Of a stretch of 42,252 bases of DNA, positions 10,000 to 19,690 are shown piece after piece. This DNA is from Phytophthora quininea. Taxonomy: Eukaryota > Oomycota > Peronosporomycetes > Peronosporales > Peronosporaceae. The stretch is taken from the NCBI GenBank assembly GCA_011947345.1, contig JAAVTG010000269.1, positions 1 to 42,252 of the forward strand, written 5' to 3'. Under the pieces are notes generated by a model that made no database searches, was not told the origin of the DNA, and was given only the letters and a program-made list of their open reading frames with translations. Numbering within the stretch: the first letter of the stretch is position 1; each line of letters starts with the position of its first letter. A program made the position numbers and the translations under genes.

Positions 10000-11097
10000 A
10001 TGACCACCAAGAACAAGGAAAAGACCGCAACGACACAAGCTGCAAGCGTCAAACCCAGAGCCAAATCTTCACAGCCACAAGTCTCAAATGTCAAGACGAG
10101 AAGAATGCAAGCCATGGAACAAGAACAAAATCGCGGCAAAACTCGAAAACGGCCAAGTTCAAGGAAGCGCAGATCCATCGCCAAGAAGAGACAAAAACAA
10201 AACTCTCCTGCTGACAGCGACCAGGAGCCACCAAGGGCTCTACCTCTTTCGTCAAAGAGCGACGACCAGCAGAGCGATTTGGATTCCTCCTCTGATGATC
10301 AAGAGCATGATCAACATACTTCTACCCCTGGATATGACGTTGAAGTTGCAGCCAATGAAGACGGTGATGGCAGTGGAGGCAGTGGAGGCAGTGGAGACGG
10401 CGGAGACGGTGAAGACGATGAAGGCGATGAAGACGGTGAAGAGCTAAGCGACGATCAAGCACAGCATGATGCTTCAAGTGACGACACCAAGTACGATCTT
10501 AAGCAAATATTCGACTACAACCGCGGCACTAGATAATGCCATGTGCTATGGTATCGCGTCGGAGATTCGGAGGAATGCGAGGCCACCTGGGAAGATGCTG
10601 ACTCTCTCGTAGAGCAAGGCTTAGGTGGTGCAACCTCGTCATTCAGTTGAAGATGAAGTACCCCCAAAAGGAAATGAGCCTTCACGACTTTCGCCTTTCG
10701 ACTCGCAATGCGAAAAAGTTTCGTTCGATCAAAGCTGATGGCTACGGGTTGTGCATGTATCGTGCACTTCAACTTACCTATACCCTTCAAGGACACGGAG
10801 ATGCCGTACCCGAAAAACTCCTGGACGAATTCATCGCTGAAGGCAAGAAACGCAAGTTCAGTGCACGTGGATTGAAGCCAACGGTGCTGACGGCTTTCGT
10901 GAATTTCTTGGTGAAGCGCGACAAACCAATCTCCAACAGAGCTTTCGCTTTGAACTGGATGGGGGCTACCACTTCATGGTTCAGAAGCCTTGAAGAGATT
11001 CTTTCTTCGCGACGGATATTATGTCGTCGGTGGCTATGATGTCGATCCGAGAAGTGACCAGGGCCACGCTTTTGTGGTGAAGCTTGTTGCGGATTGA
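10000..11097 (+). pseudogene. Disrupted chromodomain + OTU-like cysteine peptidase gene (mobile-element-like)
   Basis: From ATG 10000 a Lys/Arg-rich N-terminus leads to a long acidic Asp/Glu/Ser/Gly tract and then IFDYNRGTR, where TAA (10534-10536) stops the frame. Directly in the same frame the sequence continues HVLWYRVGD and EECEATWEDADSLVEQG, the pattern of a chromodomain (YLVKW..., ATWEP...). Further on, in other frames, come KADGYGLCMYRALQLTY, matching the DGxxC catalytic-Cys motif of OTU-type peptidases, and GYYVVGGYDVDP with QGHAFVVKLVAD, a plausible catalytic-His strand ending at TGA 11095-11097. Frame changes fall near 10650 and 10970 (a G5 run). Chromodomains next to proteases suggest an element-borne protein, but no integrase or reverse transcriptase is visible here. 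The OTU assignment rests on the Cys and His motifs only. Confidence 0.5.
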
Positions 11098-12534
11098 TGG
11101 GAAGAGACCGCGATTGTTGGATGATGGTGAGGGATGGGTGAGACACACAGAGAACATTCGGAGAACTCCCGACCGACCGCGATCATTTTTGGGTTGGTCA
11201 CTTTAGTCGGTCATTGGTGGTCGATCACGAGCAATCATTTCGGTACACGGTCACTTTCGGTTGATCAGGTGCGATCATTTCGACACGCGATCACGATCAC
11301 TTCCGGTGATCACTGTGCAACGGTCATGTGCAGTTATGTGGGTATGCAATCACTCTCTGGTGGCACTCTACGATCGAGTGGATGTTGTGCAAAGGAAGCC
11401 CGGCGAAGGAGTGATGCGCAAGCAAGTTGAAGGACGGCGGAGCTGAGTAATACCCAATGAGCGGTGACAAGATCTTGGGTGCCCTCTTTTGAAGACGTTA
11501 AGCAAGGACAAAGTAAGGATAGTGTAGAGGAGTGCAGACAGCTGTAGTGGATAGAGAAGAATGCTAAAGAACAAACAGAGTTGATTTTCCCCTGGAACGC
11601 ACAAGAGGCATCGAGCACGGGAAGGAATATTGGCCTACCCACGCCGTCAAGTCGCAGAGGGCCCGGAAGATTTTGGCCGGTGATCACTCTCACCCCTGAG
11701 ATCCCGCTATCGGAAGCGGTTACGCTCGCAAGAGCCCAAGCAAAGGAAAGGACAAGGACAAGAAGGGCCCAAGACAGCGTCTGGCCCGTCGACCACGAGC
11801 TCGAAGACTCGCTCGGAGGACGACACCCCAACCCGGACAGCAGGCGAAGCATATCCACGCTGCTGCCCAAGGTCCCGCGACTGCCCAAGTCGGTTCAAGT
11901 GACCATCAACCCACTCATCCCCAAGCCACCTGAAGAGCGTTACCCGCCCACCGACGGGTACACAAGGTGAGGAAGAGTTCAGCACACGCACGGCATATCG
12001 GAGTACCCCTCCGCAGTCGGCAGTCTGGGCACCGTGCGCAAGAGCGGTTTCGGTAAATCGCGCTCCGCCACACTTTCGTGCTCAAAGTTGAAAATGGTGT
12101 GAAGGTCGTGTTCGATGACATCAAATTTTCGGGACGAGGTATACATGCGCACAGATCAAGGTAAGCAAACTAGTATGGCTTGGGTCTGTCGCTTTCATTT
12201 GAAAGGTAGAATTTCAGTAACCGAGAAGCAGCAGCAAGGTTAAGAAGGCAGAGTAGTAGAAGAAGAAAAGATAGCGATAAAGGCTTTATACATGCACTTC
12301 CATTTAAATGATTTTATATTGATTACAAGTAATTACACGTCGGGAAATCTTCCAACGTCGCTGACTGGCGCGGAAACTAACCTCGCCCATCACAATTGCG
12401 ACGTCAATTCATCAGTTTCTAATCGGCTTCGCTGCGACGGGATCGCAAGCTACCCAAAATTTTTGCCGAAGGAACGGCTACGACAATGCTTCAACATTTG
12501 ACCTCTTCAGAAATCTATTCACTGCAGCTTGTTG
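11098..12534. other. No recognised gene; GATCA-rich block and one weak open frame
   Basis: After the peptidase relic comes a GATCA-rich segment (listed separately). A 129-codon plus frame (11581-11970), rich in Pro and Arg and ending RYPPTDGYTR, shows no family signature. The rest is AT-richer with short open frames only. It could be degraded element sequence. I cannot assign any function. Confidence 0.35.
11165..11335. repeat. Degenerate GATCA/GGTCA-rich tract
   Basis: Over about 170 bp the words GATCA and GGTCA recur at roughly 10-20-bp intervals, for example in GCGATCATTT, GTCGATCACGA, GGTTGATCAGG, GCGATCACGATCACTT and GGTGATCACTG. This looks like a decayed short tandem array. No single exact period is evident by eye. 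Confidence 0.5.
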
Positions 12535-13230
12535 TGATATCCTCCTTCCTTTGCTGGGTCGTAAAGGCATCGTTCCTGTACTTCACCAAGTTCCGAGACG
12601 TGTCAAATTCCACCGCGCGACCGTGGTCGCTCAACACCATGACGCGGTCCGAGTCCAGCACCATTCTCAGTCGGCGAAAGCGATCGTCAGCACCGTGGCG
12701 TCCCGGAACTCGTGGTTGACCACTTGCTGCAACTTCTTCTCCGTCGCATGGTCAATTGACGAAGTGGCTTCGTCCATGACTACAATTCAAATCCGCGATA
12801 GCAGACCTCGAGCCATACACAGCATTTGCCGTTCGCCCACAGTGAAGTTCTCTCCGTTCTCGGTCAGTTCGTAAATTAACTAGTTCTCAAGGCCTGAGAC
12901 CTGCTCTTTCATGCCAACCTTCCCCAGCACCGACCATCGCATTACTCGTCAACCGGGGTCCATGTAGCCTCGCAGTAGTCCTTTGAACAGCACTGAGGGA
13001 TGATGGACAAGTTGGATCGAAGCGTCCGCAATGGCATCGACGCAATGTCCACGCCGTCAATCACGATCTTGCCAGCTAACAGCTCGTTGATACGGAACAT
13101 GGTTAGACTTAATTTACCGGCTCTAGTCAGCATAGACGCCGCTGACAGTGACGTTGCCGAAAACGTCAGCGTTGGTGACGGCAGCATCGGTGACGATATC
13201 GGCAACGTAAGCATGGATGAATTTGACCAG
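12535..13230 (-). pseudogene. ABC transporter (ABCC/MRP type) second nucleotide-binding domain relic
   Basis: Minus-strand frames contain fragments in the order expected of the C-terminal nucleotide-binding domain of an ABCC exporter. From about 13120 down: [20 protein letters not shown] and [16 protein letters not shown], the region between Walker A and the Q-loop. Around 12840: ENFTVGERQMLCMARGLL (ABC signature region). Around 12780-12700: DEATSSIDHATEKKL (Walker B/D-loop) and FRDATVLTIA (H-loop approach). Around 12650-12540: VEFDTSRNLVKY. The pieces are in different frames with stops between them, and the Walker A end and transmembrane domains are not seen. This is a plainly decayed fragment, not just one frameshift. 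Confidence 0.75.
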
Positions 13231-13652
13231 GTGTCACCTGCTGGATCTATTAAGACGTTGTTAACAATCTAGTCACTCCCCAAACCTGTTCCCACGCGGC
13301 ATGCAGCGGCTGCATGACAGCGCTGGTGGTACACGCTCTCAGCAACCAGAGCCTTCCGGTTTGCCCGCAATGCCGCGAGGAAATTAGAATGTAAACGGCT
13401 ATCGACTTATTTTTTCATACTAAAACTTTCAATCTTAAACAATAAAATGCGTGTCTGTCGCCAAGTCAGTCACAAAATCCGGACTTCTGATTGGCTGAAA
13501 ATTTAACTAATGTAAGTACAAACGCAAGTATAAATTGTAGATTGAGATGTCTCATATACCGATACAAAGGTATTTATTACATTAACTATTCTACATACTT
13601 TGTCATTTTGGTTCCCACGTGCTCGACGAGCGTTTCCATCTCCATCTCCAGC
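13231..13652. other. AT-rich flank, possible 3' end of a gene split by the hAT insertion
   Basis: Mostly AT-rich with no clear gene on its own. The minus strand from 13652 down to TAG at 13588-13586 reads LEMEMETLVEHVGTKMTKYVE. If the 13661-19266 element and one target copy are removed, this frame continues without a stop into minus-strand sequence right of the element (19267 to about 19388), reading LSRAQMKKLRRVSNQRLEVG. This suggests the element landed in a coding or formerly coding stretch. The family is not recognised. Confidence 0.4.
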
Positions 13653-13660
13653 GCCAAGAG
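13653..13660. repeat. Left 8-bp target-site duplication of the hAT element
   Basis: GCCAAGAG immediately precedes the left terminal repeat. The right copy, immediately after the right terminal repeat at 19267-19274, is GCCAAGAC, matching at 7 of 8 positions. Eight-bp target duplications are the norm for hAT elements. Confidence 0.75.
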
Positions 13661-13671
13661 TAGGGTTGTAA
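13661..13671 (+). repeat. Left terminal inverted repeat of the hAT element
   Basis: TAGGGTTGTAA starts the element directly after the target duplication and pairs with the right end at 10 of 11 positions. Confidence 0.75.
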
Positions 13672-13799
13672 AGATGCGCGTTATATAATGCTACTAACAG
13701 TTCGGCACTTTTTCTACCAATATATAACAAACCATTTAACTTCACAAAACTGGACTCGTAATATATCCGTAAGCGAAAGAGACTCTGCGCGTAAGATAA

Positions 13800-16649
13800 A
13801 ACTACTCGGCGCTCATCGACTCCAAGAGCGGCAAGGTGAGCAAGAAGCTGCGCAAGGCTGGATAAGAAGCGCGAGGAGACGTTGACGCTGGTCAAGAATG
13901 AAGCGGCAGCCAACGTACAAGCTACACAGGACGAGAGTCAAGCATTGCGAGCCAGGGTCGAGCAGACGAGAAGGAAGCTTGAGACGGGGCGTAAGGAGTG
14001 GCAGAACATCCATGGATCGATTGCATCTGAAGGACGGTCGCTATGGAAGAGCTGAGCAGTCATCATCACTCGAAAGAGGAGCTGACGATGCGGCAGGAGG
14101 ACTACAACGGGCTGTTCCGCTTTGAAGACTGGTCGAGGAGCAAAGTGCGCAGCTCTACCAAGCGATGAAGCAGATGAAAGCTCGGCATGAGCAGGCGTGC
14201 CCAGGTCAAAGAGACCGAATGCTGGGAGATCGAGATGAAGTACAAGAAGATGGTGCCACCTGCTCGCAATATTTGAAAAAGATGAGCAAAAGCAGCAGGA
14301 GGAATTGGGCCAAGCTCGACACAGTCACCCAGAGTTTGGAGCTCGAACGTTGGGAACGCTTTCAGAACTTCAACTCTTGTTAACAGCTGCAGATTGCCGT
14401 TGAGGAGTGCAATCAATGGTGAAGCAAGCGCAAAAGTGCCACGAAGCAAAAGCAGGAACTCCAGGAAGCAGAGATCGCAACGCTGCTTACACAGTCAACT
14501 CCGTGTGCGTTCCTCAAGTGCGTCGTGTCGACCCAGTTGATGGATAGCGCTTCTTGCCACCGTCACCCCAGTAAATTGGTGTCCTCTCCGCTAACATTCG
14601 TCACCAGCGTGGCGTCTCCGTCGCTCCGTGTTGTGTAGCGACAGCTTTATGGGCAGCGAGAGCAATAAGACTTCGACAGTTTCTACGATGACCCAAGGTG
14701 GAGTGGAGAAAGTGACACCGTCGATGATGGCCAGGCCCGGAACCCTCAGGCCACCCGCCACCACGCGCCGTCAACGGAGTTCCATGGGGCAACGAGGATC
14801 GGCGGCTCAGCAACCCCGTAGTGATGACAAAGTGCAAAGAGCGAAGGCCGCCATGATGTGCGAGGCCCTCCACATCTGCCCAGCGATTCCCAGCAGTGGC
14901 TACCCGCGGTAAAATAGCGTGGTCGACGGCGAGCCTTACCTCAGCCTGACGAAGCTGCTCGACGAGTACCGGCGCTACTTCCGCGAGCAGACCGACGCTG
15001 TGCTTTTAGTGATCAAGGCAAGGTCCGAGGCACATTGCCGACCGGCGGCGAGTCCATCGCCAACATGCTGTATGTGAATCCTGTGCTGGTACACCTCGAC
15101 TTGTCGTGGAATTATCTCCGTCAGGAGAGCAGCATCGCGCTCGCTAACTCCATTCGCAACAACGGGAATCTGGTGGAGCTCAAACTTTCCTACAACGCGT
15201 GTGCAGACGCCGGCGCCATGATGTTTGGCGACGCTTTACGATTCAACCAGACGCTCGAGATGTTGGATCTGTCGTACAATAGTGTGGGCATGAAAGGAGT
15301 GATGATCAACGCGGTCCGTTCCAACAGCACATTGAAATCTTTTAAGCTCAATGCCAACAACATCGGACGAGAAGGCGGCTAGTTGCTCATGGCAGCTCTG
15401 TGTGCCAATCAAACCGCTGTCGGCTGCACCATCGAGATGCACGCCTGCAATCTGAGCCCCATCATGCCGTCCAACAATTCATCAGCTCCTCAACTGCTAA
15501 ACAACAGCAGCACCTTCAAACCCAACAGGACTGAACCAGGCTCCTTCCAATACCGAGTACAACCTGCAAGCATTGCCGGTGTTTGACGCGAAAAGCACTC
15601 GAATTTTCAATCCGAGAGAACCCGCCGGCAGATATCCCCTCAACCTGGCGGAAGCGTACGACAAGATGATCATCATGGAGCTGGCTCGGCTGTCGACAAC
15701 CAGGAAAGGCTGTCGGTTCTTACGGATGGAGTACAAGTCGCCCACGTCAACCAAGAGGCCGATCATGTTGATCAAGAAGGAGAACCTCGTGGTCGAGCAG
15801 CATAAAGGAGCAGGCGGTAGTCGCAGCGCCGAAGTCGGTGGAGAAGAAACGACGTTGGTAAATACAGGCCTCGATGCACTCTTCGCCAATGTAGATCGAG
15901 ACAAGTCTGGACACATCGACCAGGACGAGCTGATAGCGGTGCTCAACCAGATCGGTCTGGCGCCTCAGATACAGAGCTTGTCGTCCCTGCTGGAGCAGTT
16001 CGACTACAACAACTCCGGGTTCATTGAGGAGGGCGAATTCAGCGCCTTCCTATTCCACGCCTTGAGACCAATCCGGCAAGATCGACGCCGCCGAGATTGA
16101 GGAAGCCATTAAAACATTGGGCATCAAGAACTAACGACAAGAAGATCGCCGACGTCATCGCTGCCTACGACATCAGTGGAGACGGCGAGATGGAGGAGTT
16201 CGAGTTCATCGAGTTCATGAAGGACGGACTCGGCGCCAACGATGCCTCGCTGGTATCGCCGCCAATCGCGTCAACGCAGAAGCCGTGGGTCATCCCCGAA
16301 GACAGTCTTTTAGAGATCGACTTCATCTACGACCGCGAAATCTTCTCCACCAAAGACGAGGCTTTCCGACAGGGGAAAACAATCTCGCGCAAGACTCGAC
16401 CTGCTGATCCGCAACAACACGGATCTCGCCATCTCCAATACAGAGCGCGACGGCCTTTTCCAAGTCAATATGTACGAGCGATTGAGATTGTTGGCCAACG
16501 CGAGCAAGCTCTCCAAGCTGACAGCACAAGTGTGTCGTGAGGCCCACCCCAGACGATTCGAACAACTACGAACCCGCTTATCAGCAAAAACAAAAAACAT
16601 GAATGAATGGAACATGCACAACCCCTGCCTACAGCTGAGTGATAGTTGA
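13800..16649 (+). pseudogene. Broken coiled-coil / leucine-rich-repeat / EF-hand gene carried inside the hAT element
   Basis: The plus strand holds ordered protein fragments in changing frames. The first is a long coiled coil (LTLVKNEAAANVQATQDESQ, RVEQTRRKLETGRKEWQ). RNI-type leucine-rich repeats follow (LVHLDLSWNYLRQESSIALA, LVELKLSYNACADAGAMMF, LEMLDLSYNSVGMKGVMI, LKSFKLNANNIGREGG). Then comes a basic linker and up to four EF hands (DRDKSGHIDQDEL, DYNNSGFIEEGEF, TGKIDAAEIEEAIKTLG, YDISGDGEMEEFEF). A TAG interrupts the LRRs just after GREGG, and several one-base shifts occur, for example near 14060, 16090 and 16385. The last open frame ends at 16649 and overlaps the end of the opposing transposase by about 20 bp. 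The domain set suggests a calcium-regulated scaffold protein. The parent gene is unknown. Confidence 0.65.
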
Positions 16650-18998
16650 CTCTGCGTCGTCGTCTGAATCGTCGTCATCGCTGCTTTCATCATCCGCGTC
16701 CTGAGCTTCGGGAAAAAGCTCGTACAGTATGTGATCAGCCTCCCTTTCTTCCCCATGTTACTGTAGATGAACACAAGCTTATTCACCCTCTCCGGCGAAA
16801 GGCGATTTCGATTCTTCGAGTGTATAAATCCATGAATGCTCCAGCTCCGTTCGCTAGCAGCCGATGGTGTTGGCATCGAGAATAGTCTGACAGCAAATTC
16901 CTTGAAAGGCTGGCAATGATCAGTGTTTTGCCACCATGCCAACGGCGAAAACTCTGCAGCCTCTCTTTTTCCTTCGGGCTCCATTCGCGTTTGTCCGTCG
17001 AAAACTTCTCCAAGTGCTTGTGAAATGCATGAGCTGTGACGCCACCTAGAAGCCCGCAGCGCTTCGCTAATTTCTTGGCTGCTGAGATCACGTCGTTGAC
17101 GTTCCCCAACGGCTCAAGCGGCTTTGACTGATCTAAGAAGTAAGCGATTTTCATCTTATCTCGGCAGACACGCTCCTTCCTAATCTTGATTCGCTGTAGC
17201 ACCTCTCGCTGCAGTTCACAATCTAAATGATCAGTCCGTGTCGAGTAGATCGCATGCCCTTGAAGCCACGAAAATGCTTCATACACCAACGAGATGCAGC
17301 AGTTATCCCTTTCAAACGCAGCCAAATACTTGTTAATGAGAGAAATGAGCTTTAGGACAATGCCAGCACCTGCCCAAAACGTTTCGTCACGAAGAATCGA
17401 TCGAGCGCGTATTGGATCAATCTCTTCGGTGGTAGTGATAGTTACTGGTGTCTGGCTGCTGCCACTTTCGTCTCTCATGTCTGGTGTGTTTTCCCGCGCA
17501 TCCGGTTGTTGATCAAGCTGAGTCATTTCAGTTGCAGAATCGGCCTCGGCCGTCTGCGTTAAAGGAATATCTCCACTAACATCGAGGGAGACTGCAGAAT
17601 CCATGCTCGGCCCTTCCGTCGGTTGTAGCCGCTCGACAAGCACCGGTCCATTTGGTATCTCTTGGGTCGCTGGCGAGTCCTGAGTATCTCGTAATTCGTG
17701 AGGGCGCTGGGATTCACCTTCTTCGTTTAAATCTCCTGTAGATGCGCTACAACGCGAGCGCTTCTTGTGTTGTTTTTGTAGCGCTGCATTAGGATGTCGT
17801 CCGACACTGCGACGGTGATGACATCGTGATTCTCAACGACATTTCGGATGCACTTCTCATTGGTATACCACCGTGTTGGGACGGGTAGTGATAGTTTGCG
17901 TCGCTTGTTGCCCTTCGATCGAGCCCCGCCTTAAAGCATCCTCAGGCGCTCCCACAAGGCATAGTGGTCTCGAAAGAAGCGCGACAACAACTTGGACTCG
18001 TTAAGAGCAGATTTAATCTCCTCAAGATTAAAAATGTCCTTCATGAGCAAGTCTATGCCATGAGCTGCACATCCACCACACAAAAGACCCCGGCGTTCCT
18101 TTTCGAGAATTGTCCACGCACTCGTCATATTCGGAGCATTATCAGTGACGACTGCAGTCACAGATCCAACGTCAATCTCGCTCTCTATGTCCTTAATTGC
18201 GTCCAGAATTATGTCCGCTATGTATCGCGAAGTATGTCGCTCCTCTCCAGTGCAGATAGAACTCCAGAACACCGATTTCATCTGTGGTTTGGTGATCACG
18301 AAGTTAACGATACTTTGTGAATTCGTATTGGACCATCCGTCGCTTACGACGCAGAGATGCTTTTGCCTATCAACCCGTCCACGGCACAACGCTTTTCGCG
18401 TTCATACGCACTGTCCAGCAGCCCCGTAGCCAACTGCTGTCTTGTGGGAAGGTCGTAGGGAAACATATCCCGGAAAAAAGGATTCTCTACGCAGCGAAAC
18501 GTAATGCCGGTGGCGCAAAAGGCTAATACAACTTTCGCAAATAGCTTTTCGCGTGAAAGCGGCGTTGCGGCGAGGCCAATGGCTCGAGACGTTCTTGTGC
18601 TGCGGGAGTTCGGCGGGTTGGAGTTCGGCGGGTTGGAGTTCGACGGACTGGGGTTCGACGGATTGGGGTTCGCGTTCTAGGCGATAGTGACGCAAACAAG
18701 CGGCGTGGGGCTGGAGAGGACCTCGCTGCTGACGGCGAACCTTGCCTCTGTCTCGCATTTTTATCTGCTTCTCAAGCCTGGCGTTCTCTTGGACCTTGAG
18801 CATGTCTATCCACGGCGCCTTCTGCTCGACGGAGAGCTTGGAGCACTTCGCTGCGTGTTTCAAGCCGTTCCGAGACGGTTGCATGTTGAGTAGAATTGCA
18901 TCGCAGTGGCAACATTTGACATCGGGGTGTTGCTTCCTGTCTCCACGTGGCTTGACAGTGGTGTAAAAACTCCATACAGGGTGTTTGGGCCTCCCCAT
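16629..18998 (-). pseudogene. hAT transposase, frameshifted
   Basis: On the minus strand a likely start at 18998 (MGRPKHPVWSFYTTVKPRGD) opens a BED-type zinc finger (VKCCHC, then GLKHAAKCSKL). The DUF659 part of the transposase core follows (VVSDGWSNTNSQSIVNFV, VTAVVTDNAPNMTSAW). Then come LSLPVPTRWYTNEKC, a central helical region, and the hAT dimerization segment with SPLAWWQN, FSMPTPSAASERSWS and RLSPERVNKLVFIYSN. An acidic tail ends at TAG (16631-16629). The pieces lie in at least four frames. The last shift is at the C4 run 16751-16754, where one added base restores EEREADHILYELF. The original enzyme would cut and paste the element through the terminal repeats described above. This copy cannot make a full protein as written. 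Confidence 0.85.
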
Positions 18999-19255
18999 TG
19001 TGGGCTCGCCACCTCGGAAACGCAGAGGCAACTGTAGACTGGCGACAATCTCACGAGGGTGTGGAGGTCTTCTGGCACTCATCTGCTGCAGAGGTCTGTC
19101 ATTTGGCCTGGTACGTGGCGGTCTTCGTAAGCTATTGACCACGCCGGTATGTTTCTGATTCTGAGTATTTCACCGTTTAAGTACTAGTTAGTTAAATTTT
19201 AGCTCAATATGTAACGTTTTTATGATGCCAAAGGTATTTAACCTCACTAAAAAGC

Positions 19256-19266
19256 TTCCAACCCTA
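19256..19266 (-). repeat. Right terminal inverted repeat of the hAT element
   Basis: TTCCAACCCTA on the plus strand, which reads TAGGGTTGGAA inverted. It is followed directly by the second target-duplication copy at 19267-19274. Confidence 0.75.
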
Positions 19267-19274
19267 GCCAAGAC

Positions 19275-19547
19275 CCAACAACGAGCACCCACCTCCAGGC
19301 GCTGGTTGCTCACTCTGCGTAACTTCTTCATTTGCGCCCGAGAAAGGACAAATATCTGACCAACAACAGAGGGATGGGATATCTTCTTTTACCAGATATT
19401 CAAGAAAAGAGTACTAAATTAAAACGGAGGTGGGGCTGGCTGGCTGCGCCGCAAAGCGGCGCAGCGAGAACGCTTTTAATATATATGCTGATTTGAGGGG
19501 TTTTTCAATCCACTTTTTTAATTTGTTTTGATTGTAAGATAGTGACA
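19275..19547. other. Spacer between the two transposons
   Basis: About 270 bp. The first 110 bp may be part of the gene interrupted by the hAT element. The rest is AT-rich and contains a perfect hairpin (listed separately). No other feature seen. Confidence 0.4.
19444..19464. repeat. Perfect 9-bp hairpin
   Basis: CTGCGCCGC, a three-base AAA loop and GCGGCGCAG form a perfect inverted repeat in an otherwise AT-rich stretch. It is not followed directly by a T run, so a terminator role is not supported. Confidence 0.6.
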
Positions 19548-19625
19548 TCGTACGATTGTACCCGGATGGTTGAGTCGTACGATTTGGCCAATCTACAAAC
19601 AAAAATCACCTGAGTCGTATGATGG
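19548..19625. repeat. Left array of three TCGTACGA-type palindromes
   Basis: TCGTACGATT at 19548, TCGTACGATTTGG at 19575 and TCGTATGATGG at 19615. The spacing is 27 and 40 bp. Confidence 0.7.
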
Positions 19626-19690
19626 TGTCTTTGCACGAATGTATCGAAAAGTCTGGGTGTTCAGCTTTTGATTGGGAGTATAAGTATTAT

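Larger units (their letters stand above)
13661..19266. mobile_element. Ac-like hAT DNA transposon, 5.6 kb, with captured gene cargo
   Basis: The ends form a short inverted repeat: TAGGGTTGTAA at 13661-13671 and, inverted, TAGGGTTGGAA at 19256-19266 (10 of 11 identical), much like the maize Ac end TAGGGATGAAA. Imperfect 8-bp target duplications flank it. The right 2.4 kb encodes a hAT transposase on the minus strand (BED finger, DUF659, hAT C-terminal dimerization motif). The left 2.9 kb holds a host-like coiled-coil/LRR/EF-hand gene on the plus strand, tail to tail with the transposase. Both genes are broken, so the copy is not autonomous. About 130 bp inside each end is AT-rich, as usual for hAT subterminal regions. 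The boundary call rests on ends plus target duplication, seen by eye. Confidence 0.75.

Noticed and set aside
16600..16660. A left hAT boundary just beyond the transposase stop
   Set aside because: No terminal repeat resembling TAGGGTTG and no matching 8-bp target copy were seen there, whereas both are present at 13653-13671.
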